Source: UBA10649 sp965278965
GTDB taxonomy: Bacteria > Actinomycetota > Actinomycetes > S36-B12
Assembly: GCA_965278965.1 (NCBI GenBank)
Contig: OZ257127.1
Span: 1,984,001 to 2,048,000 of the forward strand
Direction: 5' to 3'
DNA: 64,000 nt
This document shows, in pieces, positions 1 to 9,241 of the stretch. Within the stretch, counting starts at the first letter, position 1. The number at the start of each line of letters is the position of its first letter. The translations under genes were made by a program, and so were the position numbers. The notes under the pieces were generated by a model. It was given only the letters and a program-made list of their open reading frames with translations, made no database searches and was not told the DNA's origin.

Positions 1-1191
1 CCGGATGACGTCGGCGACGCCCGTCCACGTGATGGTGTCGGCCGGACGCGTCGCGATGCGCTTCTCGGTCGCTGTCCGGGTGGCCGCGTCGAGCGCCCGT
101 GTCTCCAGCGCCGCGACGAAGGCGTCGAGGTCGTCCGTCGCGAAGTAGTCGGCGAGGTCGCCGCCGGCCTCTGGCAGGGAGGAGTTGTCCGCCACGACGG
201 CGACCTTCCCGAACGCGAGCGACTCGGACACCGGCAGTCCCCACCCCTCGTACCGCGACGGGTAGACGGTGAACTGCGCGTGTGCGTAGAAGCGAGCCAG
301 CTCCGCGTCGGGGACGCTCGTCGACAGCACGCTGACCTTGCCGGCCAGGCCGTCGGTCGCCAGGTACTCGCGCAGGAAGGCGTCCGCGTGCCAGCCCAGC
401 CGGCCGACGCACACGAGGTCGGGGACCGCGTCCGGCCCGTGTCGCTCGATGAGGCGCTGCCAGGCCTGTAGCGCGAGGAGATGGTTCTTGCGGGACTCGA
501 CGGTCCCGACGAACAGCGCGTAGGGCCGCGGCCAGGGGGGCTCGGCGAGCTCGGCCGGCGAGAACTGCTCCGGTCCCAGTCCGCACGGCAGGCCCGTGAC
601 GGCGCCGGGCGGGGCCGTGCGTCCGTGGTCACGGCAGTGCTGCTCGAAGTCGCGGCGGCTCGACGCGGAGATCGCCGGCACCGCCGAACCGGTCTGCGTG
701 ACGAGCAGCAGGTACCGGTCGAAGAGCCGGTTGACGGCGGCGGTGTGCCCGGCCTCCAGCACCGGCGTGAGGTCGTACAGCAGATACAGGCAGCGCGCCC
801 CGGCTGCGTGGGCCGCGCGAGCGGCGAGCATGAGGGCGTCGTTGATCCAGACGGCACCGAGGAAGACCAGGACCGTGCCGTCGTCGACGGCGGCGGGAGC
901 AGCGGCGCGCGCCCGCGCGATGCAGGCGGCGGCCGCGGCTGCGAGGAGCGCGCGATCGGGCGTAGCGTTGGCCGAGCCGGCGCCGAATGTGATCAGCACG
1001 CGGGTCTCGTCCGCCGTGAGGGCGACGAGGACACCGCGGGAGCGGTCGAGGATGACGGGCCGGGCGGCGGGATCAGCGGCGAGCAGCAGCGGGGCGGTCT
1101 CGGCGATGACGCGCTGGACGCCCGAGACAGACTCCTGGCGCTGAAGGAACTCGACCAGGTCGGTGACCTCGAGCAGGGTCGCACCGGCCAT
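1..1191 (-). CDS. GT4-family glycosyltransferase, 3' end beyond the window
   Basis: A reverse-strand frame is open from an ATG at 1191 to the window edge, giving 397 residues without a stop. Residues about 229-237 read GTVESRKNH, the usual start of the donor-binding half of GT-B retaining transferases. Residues about 311-328 read PSRYEGWGLPVSESLAFG, with two glutamates spaced as in the EX7E motif of GT4 enzymes. It should add a sugar from a nucleotide donor to a growing surface glycan on the cytoplasmic side. It is the most distal visible gene of a minus-strand glycan cluster and is separated from the next gene by a palindromic repeat. The acceptor and sugar cannot be told. The C-terminus lies outside the window. 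Confidence 0.85.
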   Translation of the reverse strand, partial: MAGATLLEVTDLVEFLQRQESVSGVQRVIAETAPLLLAADPAARPVILDRSRGVLVALTADETRVLITFGAGSANATPDRALLAAAAAACIARARAAAPAAVDDGTVLVFLGAVWINDALMLAARAAHAAGARCLYLLYDLTPVLEAGHTAAVNRLFDRYLLLVTQTGSAVPAISASSRRDFEQHCRDHGRTAPPGAVTGLPCGLGPEQFSPAELAEPPWPRPYALFVGTVESRKNHLLALQAWQRLIERHGPDAVPDLVCVGRLGWHADAFLREYLATDGLAGKVSVLSTSVPDAELARFYAHAQFTVYPSRYEGWGLPVSESLAFGKVAVVADNSSLPEAGGDLADYFATDDLDAFVAALETRALDAATRTATEKRIATRPADTITWTGVADVIR

Positions 1192-1233
1192 GCCCCGAGC
1201 CTAGGCGCTCGGCGAGTCCGCGAACCCTCCCTA

Positions 1234-1323
1234 CCGTTTGTCCCGCTTTGCGGGACTGGCATGCGGGTGGGAGGCAGATCAGGCCCTGAGCTGCCCGCGG
1301 GTCCCGCAAAGCGGGACAAACGG
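1234..1323. repeat. 90-bp intergenic element with 23-bp perfect terminal inverted repeats
   Basis: The left arm (1234-1256) and right arm (1301-1323) are exact reverse complements over 23 bp and begin CCGTTTGTCCCGC. Each arm is itself a hairpin, GTCCCGC-TTT-GCGGGAC on one side and the complement with an AAA loop on the other. The 44-bp core is closely related to that of another copy at 24280-24369, which is also exactly 90 bp. A third, decayed copy lies at 40827-40919. This copy sits between two minus-strand glycosyltransferase genes. It could be a MITE-like or REP/BIME-like element and would also act as a strong transcript-end structure. Confidence 0.85.
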
Positions 1324-1341
1324 AATCGGCCGGAGGCGCGG

Positions 1342-2172
1342 CTAGCGGCCGAGGACGGCGCGCAGGGTGATGGCGGCGGCGATCTGGTCGGTCGCCGCGA
1401 GCGGGCGCAACCGGGTCCGCAGGTCACGCGCCTTGCCCCACGAGCGGCCGGCATCGCGCAGCAGCGCGCGCGTGCGAGCGACCGCGCCGGCGTCGGCCTG
1501 CGCCGCTCGGTCCAGGCCGACCTGCTGCCCGGCCTGGACCCGGTAGTCGATCACCACGTCGTCGTCGACGACGAGGCCGTCGCGGGCCAGCGCGACGAGG
1601 CTCCACCAACGATCGTGCAGCCATCCCGGCGGGACGTCCAGGCTCGGGAAGGCGCCCGGACGCACGGCGCTGGCGCCGCCCGTGGCGACGGACGTGCGCA
1701 GCGCCGCCGACATCCGCGCCTGCGGCGACAGGCCCGGCCAGCCCGCCGGCAGCGGAAAGGAGGTGCGCAACGTCCCGCCGACGGCGGATCCGGCGTCGTC
1801 CACGAGCCGGCCGTCCGACGCCACCATCAGCGCGGACGGGACCCGCCCGAGCGCCCCGGCCTGGTGCGCGACCCGGTCCGGGTGCCAGATGTCGTCGTGG
1901 TCACCCAGGACGACGACGTCGGCATCGGCGCAGGCCCGCACGCCCTGCGCGAAGTTCTCCGCGATCCGCGTCACGAGGTCGGTCGCGGCGCTGCGCGAGT
2001 CGACGACCTCCGCCCCCGCCGCGGCAAGCGCGTCGCGGGTGCCGTCGCGCGACCCGTCGTCGACCACGACGAGGCGGTCGACGGGCCGGGACTGCGCCGC
2101 CACGCTGGCCAGGAGCGCGGGGAGCCATGCCTGCGCGTCCCGGGTGACCAGGAGGGCGGCGACCCGGCTCAT
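1342..2172 (-). CDS. GT2-family glycosyltransferase
   Basis: This 276-residue protein starts at an ATG whose TGA-overlapping position (ATGA) couples it to the upstream gene. VVDDGSRDGT at residues 36-45 is the nucleotide-sugar binding start of GT-A family 2 enzymes, and DHDD at 91-94 is the DxD-type metal and donor site. The C-terminal third is basic and helical. It should transfer a sugar in assembly of a cell-surface polysaccharide. Longer reading upstream of the ATG is possible but runs through the neighbouring gene and lacks GT2 character. Its 3' end is followed by a 90-bp palindromic repeat that may terminate transcription. Confidence 0.85.
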   Translation of the reverse strand: MSRVAALLVTRDAQAWLPALLASVAAQSRPVDRLVVVDDGSRDGTRDALAAAGAEVVDSRSAATDLVTRIAENFAQGVRACADADVVVLGDHDDIWHPDRVAHQAGALGRVPSALMVASDGRLVDDAGSAVGGTLRTSFPLPAGWPGLSPQARMSAALRTSVATGGASAVRPGAFPSLDVPPGWLHDRWWSLVALARDGLVVDDDVVIDYRVQAGQQVGLDRAAQADAGAVARTRALLRDAGRSWGKARDLRTRLRPLAATDQIAAAITLRAVLGR

Positions 2173-3272
2173 GGCCGCGCGACCAGCCGGCCGATGAGGT
2201 CTTCGTACCGGTCCGTCACGGTGTCCCATTGGTAGACGGAGGCGACCCGCTCGCGGCCGGCGGCGGCGAACGCGGACAGCTCGGCGGATCGGCCGCCGTC
2301 GGCGAGGGAGTCCAGGAGCGCCGTGAGTGCATCGGCGTCCGGCCAGAACAGCGCCTGGCCGGCGGTCACCTCGCGGTTGAACTCCACCTCGTACGCCAGC
2401 ACGGGCGCGCCGGCACCCATCGCCCGCAGCAGCGACGGGTTGGTCCCGCCGACGGAATGGCCGTGCACGTAGGTCGCCGCGTTCGCGTACAGCTGGTCCA
2501 GCAGCTGCGCGTCGTAGATGCTGCCGACGAACCGGATGCGGGCGTCGTCGCGGGCCGCGGCGTGCACGGCGTCGACGTACCACTGGCTGTAGGGCGCGCT
2601 GCCGACGACGAGCAGCGGCTCGGACAGGGTCGACTGGCGGTAGGCGTGGACGGCGTCGAGGACGTGGTTCTCGGGCTCGAACCGTGCCACGACGAGGTGG
2701 TAGCCGCCGGCTGTCACGTCGACCTCGGCGATCCTGTCGTCGCCGGGGTGGATGACCTCGGCGCCGTAGGGGATGACGACGCAGCGCCGGCCGTACTCGG
2801 CCTCCACGTAGTCAGCGATCGCCTGGGCGTCGGCGATGACCTCGCGGCCCCACCGGACCGCGGCCCGTTCAGCCCACCGGTAGTACCGCGCGCCCATGCC
2901 GCGCCACTTCTCGCGCCGCGACTCCAGGCCATCGAGGTGGATCGCCGTCGGGATGCGTGCGAGCGCGAGCGGCCGGAGCATCGGGGCGTTCCCGGCGTTG
3001 AGCAGCAGTACCGCATCCGGCCGGTCGGCGATGATCGCGTGCACCGTGCTCACGGCCGTGTGCGAGAGGGTCTCGGCCATCCGATGACGCACCGCTGGGG
3101 CGTTGACCAGACGCATGCCGCGGTACTCACGGATGCGCTGGCCGGGGTTGCGGCAGTAGACGGTCACCTCGTAGCCGCGGGTCACCAGACGCGCACCGAT
3201 CTCCTCGACGGCGGTCTCGAACCCTCCGTACCGGGCGGGAACCCCGCGGGTTCCCATGAGGGTGACCTTCAC
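2169..3272 (-). CDS. GT4 glycosyltransferase with DUF1972-type N-terminus
   Basis: The GTG at 3272 gives a 367-residue protein beginning MKVTLMGTRGVPARYGGFET, the signature of DUF1972-type rhamnosyl/glucosyl transferases of cell-wall biosynthesis. The C-terminal half has NPSLLRAMGAGAPVLAYEV, matching the donor-binding region of GT-B enzymes. The frame extends further upstream, but that part overlaps the divergent rmlC gene and has no family character, so the internal GTG is preferred. The stop overlaps the start of the following GT2 gene by 4 bp. The adjacent dTDP-rhamnose pathway gene makes rhamnose a reasonable but unproven donor. Confidence 0.85.
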   Translation of the reverse strand: MKVTLMGTRGVPARYGGFETAVEEIGARLVTRGYEVTVYCRNPGQRIREYRGMRLVNAPAVRHRMAETLSHTAVSTVHAIIADRPDAVLLLNAGNAPMLRPLALARIPTAIHLDGLESRREKWRGMGARYYRWAERAAVRWGREVIADAQAIADYVEAEYGRRCVVIPYGAEVIHPGDDRIAEVDVTAGGYHLVVARFEPENHVLDAVHAYRQSTLSEPLLVVGSAPYSQWYVDAVHAAARDDARIRFVGSIYDAQLLDQLYANAATYVHGHSVGGTNPSLLRAMGAGAPVLAYEVEFNREVTAGQALFWPDADALTALLDSLADGGRSAELSAFAAAGRERVASVYQWDTVTDRYEDLIGRLVARP

Positions 3273-3330
3273 TTCGCAACCGTACTGCGGGCCAAAGAAC
3301 CACCCGACCGTGACTGATAGCGTCCCGCTC

Positions 3331-3933
3331 GTGCAGGTGCGGCCAGGTGCGCTCGCGGGCGTGTGGGAGTTCGTGCCGATCCTTCGGCCCGATGGCCGCG
3401 GCGTCTTCCTCGAGAGCTTCCGCGCTGACACGTTCGCCGACGCCGTGGGTCACGCCTTCGACCTCGCCCAGATGAACGTCTCCGTGTCCCGCCAGGGGAC
3501 CGTGCGCGGCATCCACTTCGCCGACGTGCCGCCGGGCCAGGCGAAGTACATCCAGTGCGTCTCCGGCCGGATCCTCGACGTCATCGTCGACATCCGCACC
3601 GGCTCGCCCACGTTCGGTGAGTGGGAGGCCGTCGAGCTCGACGACGAGCGGCGCAACGGCCTGTACCTGGCCGAAGGACTGGGGCACGGGTTCTGCGCGC
3701 TGTCCGACTCGGCGACGATCGCGTACCTCTGCTCGACCCCGTACACGCCCGACCGTGAGCACGGCATCACGCCGGCCGACCCGGCCCTCGACCTGCCCTG
3801 GCCGACGGACTTCCCGCTCCTGCTGTCGCCCAAGGACGAGGCGGCGCCGACGTTGGCGCAGGCGCAGGCCGACGGGCTGCTGCCGACGTTCGCGTCCTGC
3901 GAGGCGTACGCCGCCGAGCTGCGCGGCCGCTGA
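3331..3933 (+). CDS. rmlC: dTDP-4-dehydrorhamnose 3,5-epimerase family protein (RmlC-like)
   Basis: This 200-residue cupin-fold protein matches RmlC in length. RQGTVRGIHFAD near residues 55-65 holds the arginine and catalytic histidine of the RGxH motif, and GHGFCAL lies downstream. It should epimerise dTDP-4-keto-6-deoxyglucose at C3 and C5 in the dTDP-L-rhamnose pathway. In-frame GTG codons at 3310, 3331 and 3337 compete. I chose 3331 because RmlC proteins start just before the motif seen here; no good ribosome binding site precedes any of them. The gene is divergent from the DUF1972-type transferase. RmlA, RmlB and RmlD are not in the window. A 3-epimerase-only or 5-epimerase-only specificity cannot be excluded. 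Confidence 0.82.
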   Translation: MQVRPGALAGVWEFVPILRPDGRGVFLESFRADTFADAVGHAFDLAQMNVSVSRQGTVRGIHFADVPPGQAKYIQCVSGRILDVIVDIRTGSPTFGEWEAVELDDERRNGLYLAEGLGHGFCALSDSATIAYLCSTPYTPDREHGITPADPALDLPWPTDFPLLLSPKDEAAPTLAQAQADGLLPTFASCEAYAAELRGR

Positions 3934-3944
3934 CCCCCGCCTGC

Positions 3945-4850
3945 TCAGGTGCGAAGGAGCCCGACGCTCGCCACCGCCCGCTCGAGGTCCTCGCGCGCGA
4001 CTTGAGCGTGCAGCTCCGCCTGCGGCACCTGCACGTAGGTGTGGCCCAGCTCCGCGGCGAGCTCGCGGAAGATGTGGTCGACGCCGGCGACGAGGGGCGG
4101 CTGGATCTCCACGACCGTCGATCCCGGTGCCATCCACAGCATGTGCGCGAGGCCGGCCCCGTGCTGGCCGATGATCGCCGTGGCGTGCGAGAAGAGGCGG
4201 ATCTGGTCGGCCGGCGGCATCCCGGTGAGCTCGACCACGCCGACGGGCTCCGCGAACGCGACGCCGGCGATGGTCTCGGGCAGCTGCGGGGTCGAGCGGC
4301 GCTCCTGACCGCCCATCTCCGTCTCGGACTCGTCGGATCGGTAGAACGGGTCGGTCACCTGGCGGTCGACGACCACGACGCGCGGCGCATTCGGCAGCGG
4401 TGCCGGGTCGACGTCCAGCAGCCAGCGCAGGTCGTCGGCGGCGTCGAGGAGGACCCGCCGCCGGAACCCTGCGGGGTCGTCCAGACCCGGCACCACGCGC
4501 ACCGACTCCCGTGCCCGGATCATGAGGCTGAGCGCGTACCCGACGGGGATCGTGTCGATGTCGATATCTGACCGGACAGCGTCGATCCACGGTGTCATCG
4601 GACCGCAGTCGCGCATCCACAGACGCTCCCCGGGGTGCTTGCGCGCGTAGGTCGCGACGGGGCCGAGGTAGCCCAGGAGGAAGTGGTAGAACTGCTGGAC
4701 CGAGCCGGACCAGTGGTCGGCGAGGACGAGGGTCCGGTCCGGGCGCTGACCCTGCCGGGCGCGCCGAGCGCGGTATCGCACGTAGCGGCGGTTCAGCTCC
4801 TGCCGCAGGGACCCCCGACTCGACACGGCGCTCACGCTAGCCCCGCCCAC
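3945..4850 (-). CDS. GT61-like (DUF563) glycosyltransferase
   Basis: This protein has 301 residues from the GTG at 4850; a GTG at 4835 is an equally plausible start. The region around residues 220-250 has HATAIIGQHGAGLAHMLWM followed by a GSTVVEI block, which is the conserved C-terminal core of the GT61/DUF563 family. The N-terminus is arginine-rich. In bacteria such proteins add pentoses or other sugars in capsule and exopolysaccharide loci. It converges on rmlC with only about 11 bp between the stops, and lies just downstream of the FG-GAP gene on the same strand. The sugar transferred is unknown. Confidence 0.75.
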   Translation of the reverse strand: MGGASVSAVSSRGSLRQELNRRYVRYRARRARQGQRPDRTLVLADHWSGSVQQFYHFLLGYLGPVATYARKHPGERLWMRDCGPMTPWIDAVRSDIDIDTIPVGYALSLMIRARESVRVVPGLDDPAGFRRRVLLDAADDLRWLLDVDPAPLPNAPRVVVVDRQVTDPFYRSDESETEMGGQERRSTPQLPETIAGVAFAEPVGVVELTGMPPADQIRLFSHATAIIGQHGAGLAHMLWMAPGSTVVEIQPPLVAGVDHIFRELAAELGHTYVQVPQAELHAQVAREDLERAVASVGLLRT

Positions 4851-4880
4851 GCCGGCCGGCGCGCAGGCGGGCGGTGCCCT

Positions 4881-7194
4881 CTACGGCAGGTCCTTGCCGA
4901 CGCCGAGGCTCGTGCGGTACGCCGTCCGGTCCACCCGCATCGCCGGTCCGTGCTTCCACGCCCCAGCCCACCAGGCCAGCGCCATCTGCTGCAACGCGTA
5001 CTCCTCTCGCCCGAGTCGGTAGGAGTCCTCGGACCACCCGTCGGCATAGATCCTCCCGGTCGCGTAGCGCTGCTGCATGGCACGCGTGTCCGCCGCGTGC
5101 GCGGCGAGATAGCTCTTCGTACGGATGTCCTTCGCCGCGTACAGGTTGGCGAAGGCGTCGACGCCGACGAAGGTGGCCGGCCTGCGGTTGCCCCAGCTCA
5201 CGCCCATCGGGTAGTAGATCCGGCCATCGGGCCGGTACACGGTGCCCCCGGGGTCGGCGTACGGCGGCGCCGTGAACTGCACCTGCGAGAGCGCGCGGTA
5301 CACGATGTCGGCGTTGAAGAACAGCGCCTCCGGCACCCGCCGGTCGCCGGTCGCCGGACCGCAGGATCGTCGCCGCCCACCACAGGTGCTCGACGTTCTG
5401 CGTGTAGTCCGGGTTGACGATGCCGTGGTTCGTGACGGTGCCGTCCTCGTTCGCGTTCGTCCCGGGGATGCGTATGTCGACGCGCACGCCATTGACCGTC
5501 TGCGCGCGGTGGATGTCGTCCGGACGCGCGAACGCGGCGATCGCCATCGCGATCAGCGAGGAGCGCCACTTCCCCGCACTGCCGTACGTCGGCATCATCG
5601 CCAGCGCCAGCGCGGGCGCCGTGAGATCCCAGGAAACCTCGTCGGACTGCGAGTCGCCCGGCTTGGTCACCTGGCCCAGCCGGTTCGTCCAGTACCGCGG
5701 GCCTCGAGCCGCGGCGTACTCCGCCTCGCTGACGACCATCGCAGCGACCAGGCCGCGCTCCTCCCGGTTCAGGTGCGGCCATAGCAGCCAGCCGGCCTGG
5801 CCGGTCGTCGTCGCCCAGAGCGCCGACTGCCAGTCGTTCCCCCAGCCACCGGGGGACGACGCGCCGTGCTGGCAGGCCAACGACCGGATGTTCCACCGGG
5901 CGAAGTCGAGCAGCTGTGCCCGGGAGATGCCGTCGACCTCGCCCGCGCGCGTCGTGCGGAGCATGATCGCCGCCGCGAGCGTGGCGTTCGCCGAGCGGCG
6001 GATCGCCTCCTCCATCTGGGCGTCGGTGCTCAACGGGTCGTAGTACGGCCGGCTCGTCCGGCCCGCGAGCCGGACCGTGAGCGCGTCCGTGACCGCGTAC
6101 CGCAGGCCGTCCTCGACCGTCGCGAGGATGTCGCGGCCGCCAGCCATGCCGACCCGTCCGCGCGGAACCGTGGCCGGACGCACGTACGACGCGAGCCGGA
6201 TCCCGTAGCGCTCGCCGGCGCGCGTCGCCGTCGGGCAGTGGCCCGGCTTGGTGGCCTGGCCGCCGACGAGCGCGACCTCGTCGCCGGTCAGCGTGTGGAT
6301 CTCGTGCGTCGTCTTCAGGACCCGTCCGAGCCCACGGCTGAGGTACCAGTCGCGGCCACCGCGCACGGCCCCCGGATCATCACGGCCGTCGCCGTCCCAG
6401 TCCCCGACGACCGGGATGTCGCTCGCCAGGCCGTAGGGGAACGTGAGGACGACCGCGTCAGACTCCGGGTGCTGCTGCACCTGCACGCCGGGGCCCACCC
6501 AGGACGGGGTCCTCGACGTCCCGGTGATCCGCAGGATCCACGCGCCGCCGCGGACGACGCCGATGTCGTCCCGGCCGTCGCCGTCCCAGTCCCCGACGAC
6601 CGGGATATCGCCGGCCGCCCCGAACTCGTCGGTCGCGGCGGGCTTGCCGTTGGCTCGCTGCCACAACCAGGTGCCGTTGCGGAAGACCCCGATGTCGGTG
6701 CGCCGGTCCTTGTCGATCCGACCGGTCACGGGGATGTCGGCCGGGTCGCCGCCGAACGACGCGTACGGCTCCCAGACGGCGGTGTTCACCGCCGCGTTCG
6801 TCACGAACCACTGGCCGCCGTCGAAGCGACCCGGGGTTGCGATCCCGTCGCCGTTCCAGTCGCCGAGCAGGGCCCGGCCGGCGGCGGGGGGCATCGACAT
6901 CCGGGTCGCGGTCGAACGGCGGCCCAGTCCCGTCCAGACCGTCCACACGCCGGTCGTGGCGGAGCCGGCAGCGGGCACGCCTGCCGGGTCGTCCGGCGAC
7001 CGGTTCGCGGCGTCGACGCCGGCGATCCGCGGCAGGAGCGGAGCGGCGGCCACCACCTCGTTGAGAACAGGTCCGACCGCCGCCGGAGCGGGAGCGGGGA
7101 CGGCTGCACGGCCCGGAGCGGGAGCCAGCACGCCGGCGCCGAGGACCGTAGCGGTCGCCACAACGGCACCAGTGGCGCGACGGAACGTGCTCAC
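4881..7194 (-). pseudogene. Secreted FG-GAP/VCBS-repeat protein with C-terminal helical domain, frameshifted at a heptamer repeat
   Basis: The N-terminus from the GTG at 7194 is a signal peptide with an alanine/valine core and a GRAA cleavage region. Next come about four FG-GAP/VCBS-like blades (GDWNGDG, GDWDGDGRDD repeated) that resemble calcium-binding beta-propeller repeats. A long helical domain rich in W, Y and A follows, like the alpha-toroid of some polysaccharide lyases and hydrolases. Near 5340-5360 coding character jumps to another frame and continues to a stop at 4881. Deleting one 7-bp unit at 5337-5357 restores a continuous frame. It may be a real mutation, a phase-variable gene or a sequence error. 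Function is unknown; the locus suggests a surface-glycan role. Confidence 0.7.
5337..5357. repeat. Imperfect triple heptanucleotide repeat at the frameshift
   Basis: On the plus strand the sequence reads CCGCCGG, TCGCCGG, TCGCCGG. Removing one TCGCCGG unit joins the reading frame of the N-terminal two thirds of the FG-GAP protein to that of its C-terminal third, giving LRSGDRRVPEALFFNAD across the junction. This is the expected arrangement for slipped-strand gain of one unit. Confidence 0.8.
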
Positions 7195-7225
7195 GATGAC
7201 GCCGGCCACGCCGCGGCGTGCGCGG

Positions 7226-9241
7226 TCATTCCTGCCCGAGTGGCAGCGAGCACTCCTCGCACAGCGGTGACGACGGCATCGGGACCTTGACTGACACGAC
7301 CCGGCCGTCGCCTCGGTCGGCCACGTAGGCGTCGACCAACTGGCCGGAGGGATCGCGGAACCACAGCACTGCGACGCGCATGGCCTCGTCGAGGTTCAAC
7401 GCGAGGCTCACATACTGCGCGGTCCGCTCGTCGTACGGGAAGGACGGCAGGCCGCGGTAGAAGGTGTTCTGCGTCTTGGACATGACTCCGGACAGCGACG
7501 AGACCCACAGGTTCGGCAGCGTCCCGGCCCCGTCCCACAGCAACGTCGTGTAGCCGGGGTACGGCACGGCGGCATCGCGTCCCCGGATGATCGCCGAGCC
7601 CACGAGCCAGTCGTCGATCCCCTCCATGCGGTCCCAGCCCGCCTGGATCCCTGGCGCGGCGGCGAAGTCCGCGGAGACCCGCTCGGGTCGGGCGAACACA
7701 TAGCCGAAGGAGGCGACCAGCACGACAGCTGCCGTCGCGGTCGACAGGACAGCGGTGAGGCGGTCCAGCCCACCGAGGGCCCGGACGAGCGCGACGGCGG
7801 CGAGAGCGGCGACGAGCGGGGCGACCGCGAGCAGCATCGCGTCGACGGACTTCAGGACGTAGTACGACTCCAGCCGGCCGACGTTGGCGGCGTCGGCCCC
7901 GGACGCGAAGACGACCGCGAGAACACCGGCCCCGAGCACCGGGCCGAGGACGGCCACGGCCAGGAGCGGTCGCCGGTTACGGACGAGGACGACGGCGGCG
8001 AGGACGGCGACAACGGGCGCGGCCAGGCCCGCCCCAAGGTTGAACGGGGCCATCCCGGCACCGACCGCGCCGAGGGACTGCGTGAAGTCTCCGGCCGACT
8101 GCCCGGGCTCGACGCCGAGGATCGCCGACATCTGCGTCAGGGCCATGACCGCGCCCGCGACCGCGGCAGCCACCAGCCAGGCGATGCCGAGCCAACGGTT
8201 GAACCGCAGCAGCGCGATCGCGACGACGACGCCGGCCGGGATGAGGCCGAGCGCGAGTGGCGTCCACAGGCCGACCACCGCGAGCGCGCCCAGCGGCACG
8301 AGGAACCAGCCCAACGTCCGGGCCGACCGCCAGGAGCGGCACGCGAGATACGCGACGGCAACCGTGACGGTGACGCCCATGACGAAGTTGGTGAAGCCGA
8401 GGTTGTACAGGAACTGCGGGCTACCGAGGAGGCCGAACGCCGCGAACGCCCCGACCGCCACCGGGCGCGCCCAGCGGGCGGTCCGCATCCCGCCGATCCG
8501 GGCCGCGAGGTCGCCGGCGACCCACGCGAGCACGGCCAAGCACAGGGCGAACGTGATCGCGTTCCACTGGACGTACGGCCACAGCAGGCCCGGGCGGTCC
8601 AGCAGCGTCGCCGCGTTGCGGGACGCCAGCTCGGCCAGCGCCCAGATGGTCGTGTGCAGCGAGGGGTACCACTGGTTCCACGCGACCGACCCGTCCGCCG
8701 TCGGCCAGGTCGTGCTGCCGACCTTGTACGTGTTGGCGAACGTCGTGAAGTGGCCCTGGTTGTCCCACCCGCTGAAGTACAGGCCGCTGACGAGCTGGTA
8801 GCTGTCGCGGCCGATGAATGCGGACATGAGCCAGAACGACGCCCCCGCGGCCAGCACGAGCACGAGGCCGTCGGCGATCGTCGGCCGTGGGATCGTCACG
8901 CGGCGAAGCCGTGGCACGAGTCGCAGGGCGAGCACCGCGATGACCAGCGCGGTCAGTGCCAGCCGCGCCGTCGTGGGCGTGACCGGCGTGGACCCGGCGC
9001 GCGGGAACACCAGCGCGACGAGGCCGGCGACCACGACGAGCGAGATGACGGCGCGCTCGGTGAGCGAGCGACCCCACGGCGGAACGAGCACGAGCAGCAC
9101 CGCAGCGGCGACGAACCCGACGGGGGGCAGGAGCCAGATCGCGGCGACCGTCCCGACGGTGACAGCGGCGAGGACGAGGAGGGCGCGGCGCTCGCCGATG
9201 CCGGGCGCTACCGGGGCGCCGGCCACCACCGGCGCCGTCAC
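7226..9241 (-). CDS. Large polytopic membrane protein, possible GT-C-type glycosyltransferase
   Basis: This 671-residue protein has many hydrophobic segments (about a dozen or more) spread from residue 20 to about 510 and a soluble C-terminal tail of about 150 residues. After the first group of membrane segments lies an acidic loop with SGWDNQGHF near residue 165, reminiscent of the first-loop Asp/His motif of GT-C transferases that use polyprenyl-phosphate sugars. GTG at 9241 overlaps the stop of the upstream DUF4012 gene (GTGA), so the two are translationally coupled. I do not recognise a named family. A lipid-linked sugar transferase or polymerase for the local polysaccharide is the likeliest role. 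Confidence 0.6.
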   Translation of the reverse strand: MTAPVVAGAPVAPGIGERRALLVLAAVTVGTVAAIWLLPPVGFVAAAVLLVLVPPWGRSLTERAVISLVVVAGLVALVFPRAGSTPVTPTTARLALTALVIAVLALRLVPRLRRVTIPRPTIADGLVLVLAAGASFWLMSAFIGRDSYQLVSGLYFSGWDNQGHFTTFANTYKVGSTTWPTADGSVAWNQWYPSLHTTIWALAELASRNAATLLDRPGLLWPYVQWNAITFALCLAVLAWVAGDLAARIGGMRTARWARPVAVGAFAAFGLLGSPQFLYNLGFTNFVMGVTVTVAVAYLACRSWRSARTLGWFLVPLGALAVVGLWTPLALGLIPAGVVVAIALLRFNRWLGIAWLVAAAVAGAVMALTQMSAILGVEPGQSAGDFTQSLGAVGAGMAPFNLGAGLAAPVVAVLAAVVLVRNRRPLLAVAVLGPVLGAGVLAVVFASGADAANVGRLESYYVLKSVDAMLLAVAPLVAALAAVALVRALGGLDRLTAVLSTATAAVVLVASFGYVFARPERVSADFAAAPGIQAGWDRMEGIDDWLVGSAIIRGRDAAVPYPGYTTLLWDGAGTLPNLWVSSLSGVMSKTQNTFYRGLPSFPYDERTAQYVSLALNLDEAMRVAVLWFRDPSGQLVDAYVADRGDGRVVSVKVPMPSSPLCEECSLPLGQE

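Noticed and set aside
481..2235. Long plus-strand frame (584 codons) opposite the glycosyltransferases
   Set aside because: It is antisense to convincing GT4 and GT2 genes, with Arg/Gly/Asp-rich low-complexity translation typical of shadows in very GC-rich DNA.
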